Shown: positions 56,480 to 64,000 of the stretch, piece after piece
Layout of the letters: each line of letters opens with the position of its first letter
Numbering within the stretch: position 1 is the first letter of the stretch
DNA from: Timema cristinae
Lineage: Eukaryota; Arthropoda; Insecta; Phasmatodea; Timematidae
Assembly: GCA_039000515.1 (NCBI GenBank)
Contig: JBCFYV010002255.1
Location: 20,115,921-20,179,920, forward strand
Length of the DNA stretch: 64,000 nt
Direction of reading: 5' to 3'
Notes under the pieces: model-generated
Seen by the model: the letters and a program-made list of their open reading frames with translations, nothing else
Told to the model about the DNA's origin: nothing
Databases searched by the model: none
Translations under genes and position numbers: made by a program

Positions 56480-56673
56480 ACACTGCGTCTTACTACCCGT
56501 TCGGGTTATACGCACTTACGCTAATGTGTAATGGTAGGGTGATTGTGAGATGAAATGGAGGACCTCATTTAACGTGGAATCCGAACCACGGTGGAGGCCT
56601 GGCATTCCCACATTCACAAGTTTGTCTTGACAGAGGTGAAGGAAGGGTTTTGGTAATCAGATAAATCTGTGCC
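56480..56673 (-). repeat. SINE-A copy 6 (head truncated)
   Basis: Tail ACTGCGTCTTACTACCCGTT and central block. It stops at TCAGATAAATCTGTGCC, exactly before the tRNA-like head. Confidence 0.88.
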
Positions 56674-56906
56674 ATAGACAACAACCGGTAGAATTATTGT
56701 TTTGTAAATTCTGAGTTTTAAATTTCTTGAAAGCAGGTGAGATGTCAACTGATCGAGTGATTGCATTTATTTCCCGGCTGTATTCTTTTCCTAATTTCTA
56801 ATCTAATATCGTTATTGCTAGTTAAAATTAATAACAATAGTAACAATACTAAACATTATAAATGAAATAATTAGGAAATATTAATTTTAATAACAGTAGT
56901 AAATAT

Positions 56907-56908
<2 letters not shown>

Positions 56909-56942
<34 letters not shown>

Positions 56943-56959
56943 TATAATAATAATAATAA
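56909..56959. repeat. (AAT)n microsatellite
   Basis: About 16 AAT units with one TATAATAA interruption; no SINE tail adjacent. Confidence 0.95.
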
Positions 56960-57099
56960 ATGAAACGAGCATGGTTTAGATTTCTCTCCCACTAAAAACA
57001 GAGCAAGTAAAAAAACAAACATAAATTAATAATAAATATTATGTCTAAGGTAAGTACCCCAAACTAGACAACTTAATACCAGGTGGTATTATAGAAATG

Positions 57100-57212
57100 G
57101 CTTTAGGTTTGGACTAACCCAATTTCGAAAAAGGGGTGAAGAGGGAAGGCTCACCCTAAACTATACCTGCCAGTAAATATTTTCCCGCAAACAAGCACAC
57201 CCGATTTGTGCA
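57100..57212 (+). repeat. Dispersed 115 bp repeat, copy 2
   Basis: Same words and order as 54944-55058, with only a few differences (GGGGTGAAGAGG against GGGGCGAAGAGG; TTTTCCCGC against TTTTCTCCGC). Confidence 0.85.
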
Positions 57213-58052
57213 TTTTAAAATATTCTTTCTGACCATCTCCACAATATCTTCGACTACGTGAAAGAAAGTTCCATCACAAAGATGTGTATCCTATATATCT
57301 TTGAAACTAACACGGGAGACGTCCTAAAAGAGCATTTTGAAATTACTTTTTTTATTTTTTACGAACACAATTAGGCATTGAATAATATTTTTTTGTATCA
57401 AATCAAATCGTTCAAATCACCCGTACCTGTCTTATTTATTTATGTATTAGTTTTTAAAGTGCTTTTTTTTATTATCAAAAATTAATTTCTATAGTAGAGA
57501 TTATAGGAATGACGGTCATCTCGTTACTTGGTGAGTTATTCAACACCCCCTCTCCAACTTCCAATCACAGTTTAAAAAAAAAGTTTCGTATATGAAGTCA
57601 AACTATGTTATACAGAGTGTACCGTAAATGTGAGACCCACTTCAACGGTAGAAATGAGACACAAAAACAACGAAAAAAAGTTTATATAAACGTGTGTCTC
57701 ATGTGACCTTGTTTCCTAGCTATAATCGTGTTGGTACGGCATTAATGTGGAGCTGCTTAACATTACTGTAAATGCCCAAAATGGCCACCTTCGGAATGAA
57801 TGCAAGAATCGAAATTTAATGTGTTTTTGAAAGAGTGCGGCATTTTATGACAAGACGACTGCCGGCCTTAAAACTGTTAAAACTCTTGCTCAACATAAAT
57901 GCAGCCACGTTTGCTATTATTCCCGCCCTCCTTATCCATACCCAAATAGCGTAATTAAACGCGGATAGCCCGGGTGGTTTAATAAACGCGCCAGGGACTC
58001 AACTTCTCGCTTTGAATCAATGTGACAACAATAAATGGTGTCCGATGTGTTT
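57213..58052. other. Gene-free stretch with a transposase-like scrap
   Basis: AT-rich. Contains only the weak transposase-like remnant at 57611-57850. Confidence 0.4.
57611..57850 (-). pseudogene. Possible Tc1/mariner-superfamily transposase tail
   Basis: Inverted, 57780-57835 encodes a stretch ending CIHSEGGHFGHLQ. It resembles the C-terminal CI...GGHFEHL ending of many mariner-like transposases. At the left, TACAGAGTGTACCGTAAATG could be an inverted-repeat end next to a TA. No catalytic triad region is visible. Confidence 0.3.
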
Positions 58053-58478
58053 CTAAACTCCACACGTTTCGTGGGTGGACAAGGGAGGGGGGAGGATCAG
58101 GGGGGGGGGGTGAGGGGGTTGAAGGATGGCTAAGTCAACAAAAGTTGAAATTGAGTCAAGTGCAAGTCTGGAGAGAAGGCGACTTTGGGATGAAGTAGGA
58201 CATCTGGAACGTTCCTCTACCCCACCCCACTCCCCTTTTGATTTATTTGGGGCGGGGAAAGGGGGGGGGGGGGGGGAAGCTGCAGCATCGGCGGCCATAG
58301 TAGCGACTTTAATGGTATTTATTAACAAGGAAAGCATATATAAATATTTCTTTTTGCCGAGTCGTACTGCTTTGCCAAGCTTTAACAACACATTAAGAAG
58401 GGCGGAGTGTTTTTTGACAGTTATAAATGTATAAAAACAAACCCTTTTCATACATCCATACGTCAAGTCATGATACAT
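58053..58478. other. GC-richer patch with opposing open frames
   Basis: Frames of 102 codons (plus, 58126-58434) and 141 codons (minus) overlap here, helped by G runs at 58101-58110 and 58261-58277. Plus-strand MAKSTKVEIESSASLERRRL and the minus-strand internal ATG followed by AADAAAS look start-like, but neither shows a known domain. At most one could be real, and homopolymer runs make both unsafe. Confidence 0.15.
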
Positions 58479-58526
58479 GTATAAGTCACTTTCGATATAT
58501 ATAACTATAAATAATGGTATAATAAC

Positions 58527-58590
58527 TCTCTTCGGTGGTCGAGAAGTCTAAGGCGCTACTCTGGCAATTGACCAGACTGTATATGTTTCC
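58527..58590 (+). repeat. SINE-B2 head fragment
   Basis: CTTCGGTGGTCGAGAAGTCT and AAGGCGCTACTCTGGCAATT match the B2 head; truncated before box B. Confidence 0.6.
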
Positions 58591-58689
58591 TCCAGTGTTT
58601 AAAAAAATGTATACGGGCTCTATATTTACTTTGCTGTGGTTTTTTATTAGTCTGGTTTTTTTTTCATCCAAGTTATTAATGGCTTAAAC

Positions 58690-58720
58690 CAGTGGTTTAC
58701 AACCTAGGGGCTCGCGAACC
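58690..58720 (+). mobile_element. hAT-like terminal repeat remnant
   Basis: CAGTGGTTTACAACCTAGGG followed by GCTCGCGAACC resembles the CAGTGGTTCTCAACCTGTGG ends of hAT elements. No matching right end was found. Confidence 0.35.
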
Positions 58721-59863
58721 TATTCAGGGTCACGCTGTGTTTCAGGTGGGTTTGTTGAGGTTATATCTTTATATTTACTTTTTTTTTTAAAGGTATAGTA
58801 ATTATCACAGGAAGGTGAACGTTTTAAATAGAAATGTAGGCTGTTAAAGTTATAAAACATGTTCAATTAGATACTGCTTATGTTCCTTTTGTTAATCCAG
58901 CTCCTGACAGTAACTTGTCCAGTAGTCTCCTCGTATGTGGGTGAGTGGAGATGGTAGCATAGCTTCCAAAATACCCGCCGGGCTCATTGATTCTCTTTTG
59001 CGAGAACTTAGTCACCCACATACATATTATAGTAATTATATACACAATTTACAATCGTAGCGTGAAGTTACTCTAAAACGGAACAGACTTATAAATCACT
59101 GATGGACCAGTGTTACCAACACGAACACAAATTCAGGGTTGCCACTAAGTTTCTTACTAACAAATTATTTGTGTTTTTCAGAACGAAGTTCGCATTTTTA
59201 CGGGCAGCCTAGATTGAAGAAAAAAGTAATACAATATAATTTTTTTATCAAACTGACGTATGAAGTAATGTTACTTATGTTTAAAAGAGGATGATTTAAG
59301 ATTTATGAAAAGGTAATACATCTTCTGTAACATCACAACCCTTGTTTAAGGAATACACATGTTTGAATCAACGTGTTTAATTCTTCAGTATATTTTCTTT
59401 GTCCATCCAAGGACCAACTATTTTAAGCTTTCAATTTCATGTCCCAAATTCACAATCATGCCAGTATTTTTACTAAATTTTGTAAAATTCTTAGTTTTTT
59501 CCCCGCGGTTTTTTTTTCCCAGTCATAAATAATTTCTGTGTTTTATCTGGTATCCTGGTTTGACAGGTGCGTGTTAACCTAAAAGTGAACTATAGGAATC
59601 AGAATTGGGAATGAATAGAAGACTAAACTTCAGTTGACTTGTGTCGTTGTTTTGTTTTAATCACCCTCTGTAAACACATTCAAGAACTTGTGAAAGCTCG
59701 GGGATGGTTACTAGTTTAAGTTCACGGGACTTCATATAGCAATAACTACACTACCAAGTTTCAACTGAAAGAGTGATTATAATGGCGCAGTGCCAAACAG
59801 CGCCGGCGATATTTGGCGGGATGTGCCAAACTACAATGTTCCATATAGGCAGGCCTACTTGTT
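58721..59863. other. Gene-free stretch
   Basis: No gene recognised. 58948-59025 has an imperfect inverted pair (TATGTGGGTGA and TCACCCACATA) with no further support. Confidence 0.45.
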
Positions 59864-59925
59864 TTATTATTATTATTATTATTATTATTATATTATTATC
59901 ATTATTATCATTTTTATATTATTAC

Positions 59926-59963
<38 letters not shown>
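59864..59963. repeat. (ATT)n microsatellite on a SINE-A tail
   Basis: About 100 bp of interrupted ATT repeats, ending 10 bp before the inverted SINE-A tail. Isoleucine- and tyrosine-rich frames over it are artefacts. Confidence 0.95.
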
Positions 59964-59973
59964 CTATTACTTC

Positions 59974-60094
59974 AGCATCGCGCTTACTACCCTTCGGTTG
60001 TACGCACTTACGCTAATGTGTAATGGTAGGGTGATTGTGAGATGAAATGAAGGACCTACAGTTTAACGTGGAATCCGAACCACGGTGGAGGCCT
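59974..60094 (-). repeat. SINE-A copy 7 (5' truncated)
   Basis: Tail AGCATCGCGCTTACTACCCT through the central block, ending at GGTGGAGGCCT, the same point as the copy at 5309. Confidence 0.87.
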
Positions 60095-60254
60095 GCGCCT
60101 ACTTGTTGTAAAGTTAAGGGAGAGTAGGGAATGTCAGGAAAGAGTCTAAGCTCAAGCATATAGGGGATAAAATTGCGCTAAAAACAATAAAAAACTAAAA
60201 AAAACCAACAACTGTGGACACGCGTGGTTACTCGTCACACTCGTTTGATTTGGT

Positions 60255-60575
60255 TTGTCGGTGCCGTAGAGGTAGGTATAGTATTCAAATTCCAACCGGG
60301 TCCGGGTGAACTAAAGTAGCCCCATGACTTCTTTGGTGCTGAGTGACAGTTCACAGCTGACAACTGACGGCTTTTAAAATTTACCAGACCAAATTATGTA
60401 TCCCTACGCCGAACCAAATGATCTGCAAAAACATGTTTTTAGCAGCTGTCATGTATGACAATCAAAATTTAGGTATATACCTAAATGTTACTGTCAGAAG
60501 TCAGCTGTGAGCTGTCAGTCAGCACCAAAGAAGATGTGGGCTTACTGTAGGTGTGATTTTTCCTGAATTTTCTTT
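60255..60575 (+). repeat. SINE-B fragment split by MITE-D
   Basis: Left piece: GTCGGTGCCGTAGAGGTAGG, degraded box B, GGTCCGGGTGAACTA. Right piece from 60548: TAGGTGTGATTTTTCCTGAA. SINE-B normally runs from GGGTGAACTG straight into GTGATTTTTCCTAAA, so the MITE at 60314-60547 interrupts it at a TA. Confidence 0.65.
60314..60547. mobile_element. MITE-D copy 3, nested in SINE-B
   Basis: The left end AAGTAGCCCCATGACTTCTT and the inverted right end CAGTAAGCCCACATCTTCTT match. TA at 60312-60313 and 60548-60549. Inner palindrome around TTTAGGTATATACCTAAA. 234 bp. Confidence 0.92.
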
Positions 60576-60576
60576 T

Positions 60577-60824
60577 AGCACCATACCTTAATACCCGTTT
60601 GGGTTATAAACGCTTATGTACTAATTACGATAATAATTTTAGGGATTAGGAAGGTTAGATCAAGAGAAAGTATACTCCAATTTGCGTGGAAGGAGAGTGG
60701 AGAACCCATTTTGGAAAAACCACCCTCAGTACACCCAACTAAGATTAAAACCTCGACCTCCCCATCATCGGCATTCTAGTAACTGCAAGGGTAGCGCCTT
60801 AGACCATGCGGCCACCGAAGTTGG
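60577..60824 (-). repeat. SINE-B2, full length
   Basis: Tail AGCACCATACCTTAATACCC, body TTTGCGTGGAAGGAGAGTGG, head AGACCATGCGGCCACCGAAG. It abuts the split SINE-B in the opposite orientation. Confidence 0.85.
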
Positions 60825-61762
60825 TACTAATGTATTTAAATGAGGATAGCCCAAACGTGCCTCTATTTGCTACAGTGTTCTTAGTATGTTTACTAAGGTG
60901 CTTTACTGATGGGTGGTGAGCTTATAAATGAAACTACTGCACAGAGTAGAGGAAGGCAAGATTTCCAGATCTAAATTCTGGGAGGAAAAAAAATCATTCT
61001 AAAATTAGAATGAGGGGGGAGGGGTGGGGAAGATTGGAATAAGAAAACTTTTTTTCAATCATATATATTTATTAGATTTTTCTGGTGAAACCCTTCTCAA
61101 TGCATAAATCCTTTTTTTTTTTTTTCAACCTGACAAAATATAGCCCCCTCTACACCATGCAGCCAAAATATCCGAGAAAGGGACGTTTTCATACACAAAT
61201 TAGTCTAAATTGTAAATAGGAAACCTCTTGCGCTTGAACAAAGATATATTGTAGAGTCAAATTATAATTAGAGATAGTCGGCCAAAAAATTGCAAATCAC
61301 GTTAGGCTAGATTTGTGCCGAAAGAAAAAAAGGACCTTCCTGATTTGTGACATATTTATTACAGAACTGAATTTATGTTGGTACATATACGTGCCATTTC
61401 TTGTTAATGTTTGAGATATAAAGGTGGGTTATTTACACAGGTTAGTGACATAATAAAGGGTGTAGAAATGGGTTACTCCCGATTTTATTTATGTGAGTGC
61501 AAATATAGGTTTTTCTTCTTTCTTCAATCCAGAGATCGGTAGGTAAGTACTCGCAGCGATATTGCCTTTAGCTCTCTGTAACTACCGGTTACATATCATC
61601 CGTAATCAAGGGCGTAGAAAGCTACTTTTCTAGGAAGCGTTCGTTAGAAAGTGTTACTATAAGCTACTTTTAGCCAATACAAGTTTTATACGTATATATG
61701 TAACCCCCACCCCTCAACGGTTTCATAATATTTCAGGGGGATTCGGAAGATCCCCTCCCTAT
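60825..61762. other. Gene-free stretch
   Basis: AT-rich, nothing recognised. Confidence 0.5.
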
Positions 61763-62041
61763 TAGCACCGCGTCTTACTACCCGATTGGGTTATACGCAC
61801 TTACGCTAATGTGTAATGGTAGGGGGATTGTGAGATGAAATGGAGGACTACAGTTTAACGTGGGATCCGAACCACGGTGGAGGCCTGGCATTCCCCACAT
61901 TCACAAGTTGTGATTAATACACGTCTTGTCAGAAGTGAGGAAGGGTTTGGCAATCAGATAAATCTATGCTGGGGTCCGGGGATTGAGCCCCAGACACCAG
62001 CATAGAAGTCCGACACCTTACCCCTAGACCACCAGGTCACC
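61763..62041 (-). repeat. SINE-A copy 8, full length (reference copy)
   Basis: Tail AGCACCGCGTCTTACTACCC, central block TTAACGTGGGATCCGAACCA then CGGTGGAGGCCTGG. The inverted tRNA-like head reads GGTGACCTGGTGGTCTAGGG (box A-like) and GGGGCTCAATCCCCGG (box B). About 279 bp. A family with a pol III-type head and no coding capacity depends on LINE proteins to move. Confidence 0.92.
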
Positions 62042-62207
62042 ATTTAATTAAATAATCTGATTTTTATTTTATTTTTGCATTAAAAAAAAAGAAAAGTTTA
62101 TTTGGCTTCGATAAGTGAAAAGTAAGAGTACATATTTTACCACCTCAAAAAGAGAACGGTTGGTAACCTAGAGGGAGGTGAAAGTCTGGTGGTATTGTAG
62201 TGTGAGT

Positions 62208-62431
62208 CAGTGGCGTGTCGTAAAGTGTTGCCATGGTAAACAGCATTAGTTTAAACTGTACCTGTTAATTGGTCACAACCCTTAGTAGAACACTCATTGG
62301 TCAGGTATCGAGGCATGCAGAGCAGAGCAGGTGTATGATTGGTCAAATAGGCCCCAATTGGTCGAGGTCATATCACAGGTACAGTTTTGACAAGGTGTGC
62401 TTCCCTTGCAACACTCCACGACACGCCACTG
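62208..62431. mobile_element. hAT-type MITE with 8 bp target duplication
   Basis: The left end CAGTGGCGTGTCGTAAAGTG and the inverted right end CAGTGGCGTGTCGTGGAGTG match. Inner parts also pair (AAACTGTACCTGT on both arms). Identical GTGTGAGT flanks at 62200-62207 and 62432-62439. CAGTG ends and an 8 bp duplication are hAT hallmarks. 224 bp, no transposase; the frames at 62269-62509 are by-products. Confidence 0.95.
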
Positions 62432-62439
62432 GTGTGAGT

Positions 62440-63261
62440 AAAGAGGAAATGCACTAATATGGTACTTTTTTCCCCCAAGTTTTTGATATGAGACATGCTT
62501 CGCTATCATAAAAAAACATACTCACTTCGGACCCTTCACCTCATACATGATATCACCATGCAGAATAAACCGGATTGAAAAGAAACGTTTTCTCCAAATA
62601 AAGGTCAACTGTAATTATCCTAAAATATTGTTAGCGTATGCGCACATGTTGTTCTTAACCTCACCAGTGGTACTGGTTCAGATTCAACAAGTTGTTTTCC
62701 TTGGTTATTTAAAATTACACGCTCTGCTAATCTAACACCCTTTAAGTGCTCAGCCGCGTCGCTTTGTGACTTCAGTTGTCACAGAAGTCCCTAATTCCCA
62801 TCACAAGGTTGGATGAAAAAAAAAAAAAATAAGACCTGTCTTAACAGATAATAATATAAGGCTCTAAGGCTCCGACTTTCGGACGGGCCGGATAAAGCAG
62901 GGGATTGTCGTGGATAAAAGGAAGTACCCAGGGGAAACGTCTCGACCATCGTCAGGACTGCCACAAGGGTTGGTTAAAGGGGAGTAGGGAGAAAATAGGG
63001 GCTTCGGAAGGAATATATTAGAATTCTCCCCTTTTCAACCAGATACTACCGTCTACTTTGTTAAAAAATACAGTTTTATCAACAGAATCTTTGAAGAAAA
63101 ATTCCTATCATTCTTTCTTACTTCATCTAATTTTTTGTTACGAAAGTAAACTATCTATTTCTAAAGAGTAAATTGACCTTAAGCCATCATCCATCATTAT
63201 GTTTATGATTTCACTCAGGTATTCCAAATAAAACCAGACGGATGCTTATAATGATTCTAGA
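62440..63261. other. Gene-free stretch
   Basis: No gene recognised; a 62-codon frame (62547-62735) has no motif. Confidence 0.5.
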
Positions 63262-63292
63262 ATATATATATATATATATATATGTGTGTGGT
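63262..63292. repeat. (TA)n/(TG)n microsatellite
   Basis: TA tract running into a short TG tract, just before a SINE-B head. Confidence 0.9.
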
Positions 63293-63301
63293 GTGCACAC
63301 A

Positions 63302-63545
63302 CACGCCTCGGTGACTCAGTTAGCTAACGATCTAGTTTCGTGTTGAGCTAGACTGCCGAGGGCGGGGAGATCAAGGTTCAAATCTCGCTCAGATGAACTG
63401 GGGTGGGTTTCCCTTAATGTTTTTCCACTCTATCTCCACGCAAACGCGGGTTAATTTAATATATATTAAACCTTCCCAATTCCTAACTCATTAGCGTAAT
63501 TAATCGTATAGCCCGAACGGGCAGTAAGGCGCGGTGCTAAATAAT
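63302..63545 (+). repeat. SINE-B1, full length
   Basis: Head ACGCCTCGGTGACTCAGTTA, box B AAGGTTCAAATCTCGC, tail CGAACGGGCAGTAAGGCGCG then GTGCTAAATAATAAT. Confidence 0.88.
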
Positions 63546-63589
63546 AATAAAAAACATCTGCACAACGTATTATTACTTGACCAGACTCA

Positions 63590-63725
63590 TATTATTGAGG
63601 TAAGAGTGAGGAAGATAGAATTTTCTAAGGTTTGTGTAGAGGTTTAGAAGGAAACCATTTAAGAAAATACATCTCAGTAAAAATCCAAGCCGGGATTCGA
63701 GCCTTAACCTCTTCGTCAAGGAACG
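63590..63725 (-). repeat. SINE-B fragment, diverged
   Basis: GTGAGGAAGATAGAATTTTC, GAAACCATTTAAGAAAA and inverted box B (GGGATTCGAGCCTTAACCTC). Confidence 0.55.
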
Positions 63726-63808
63726 AACAAGACGAGACAATAATGACGACTTAACGGTAAATCTTGAAGGTTAGTGTAAGAACTTCTTAAAATATTATTA
63801 TTATTATT

Positions 63809-64000
63809 AGCACCGCGTCTTACTACCCGTTCGGGTTATACGCACTTACGCTAATGTGTAATGGTAGGTTGATTGTGAGATGAAATGGAGGACCTACAGT
63901 TTAACGTGGAATCCGAACCACGGTGGAGGCCTGGTATTCCCCACATTCACAAGATGTCTTGTCAGAGGTGAAGGAAGGGTTTGGTAATCAGATAAATCTG
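63809..64000 (-). repeat. SINE-A copy 9, runs off the window edge
   Basis: (TTA)n then tail AGCACCGCGTCTTACTACCC and central block, up to AATCAGATAAATCTG at the edge. The head should lie just beyond the window. Confidence 0.92.

Noticed and set aside
59773..60045. Ile/Tyr-rich frames that look like membrane segments
   Set aside because: Translation of an ATT microsatellite plus the SINE-A tail.

Overview
The window looks like nuclear DNA of an animal, most likely an invertebrate. It is clearly AT-rich, full of simple repeats, and crowded with tRNA-derived SINEs, short inverted-repeat DNA transposons (MITEs) and eroded retrotransposon pieces. One composite repeat (a unique flank joined to an array of about 148 bp units) recalls the pearl/Helentron-type elements described from molluscs. 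That makes a mollusc plausible, but the sequence does not prove it. I found no convincing intact host gene, no rRNA gene and no functional tRNA gene. Every open reading frame above 60 codons is explained by a repeat, by low complexity or by chance, apart from transposon coding fragments and a few very weak exon candidates.

The main content is dispersed repeats. SINE-A (9 copies) has a tRNA-like head, a very well preserved central block and a 3' tail ending in GACGCGGTGCTAA. SINE-B (more than 30 copies, with B1 and B2 head types) has a different tRNA-like head and body but the same 3' tail of about 50-60 bp. The two families therefore probably share one LINE partner. SINE-C (6 copies) has another head and an unrelated tail. 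SINE-D (19.5-19.8 kb) is a single full-length copy with a perfect 11 bp target-site duplication. Several further tRNA-like heads occur once each.

DNA transposons: a TA-duplicating MITE family (MITE-D; 45.7, 51.4 and 60.3 kb); a second TA-type family (MITE-E; 22.2 and 53.1 kb); a hAT-type MITE with a perfect 8 bp duplication (62.2 kb); a TTAA-duplicating family of about 0.5 kb (39.9 and 53.8 kb); a second TTAA family (28.3 kb, plus a shortened relative at 44.1 kb); long-inverted-repeat elements at 13.2 and 35.3 kb; and near-perfect palindromes at 11.2 and 20.8 kb.

Retrotransposon remains: a Ty3/gypsy-like reverse transcriptase/RNase H pseudogene (39.8-40.9 kb), split by a TTAA element and cut at its 3' end by a SINE-B, and two minus-strand LINE reverse-transcriptase C-terminal fragments (50.8-51.3 and 53.4-53.6 kb).

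Tandem repeats: a 40-41 bp array (6.1-6.8 kb), a 61 bp minisatellite of about 16 units (29.4-30.4 kb), degenerate arrays of about 148 bp (33.3-34.0 and 46.7-47.2 kb), a long CA tract (32.7-32.8 kb) and many AAT/ATT tracts, several sitting directly on SINE 3' tails. Region by region: 0-9 kb SINEs plus the 41 bp array; 9-17 kb mostly unassigned AT-rich DNA; 17-29 kb SINEs and MITEs; 29-36 kb tandem repeats; 36-47 kb SINEs and the gypsy remnant; 47-56 kb LINE and MITE remnants; 56-64 kb SINEs and MITEs.
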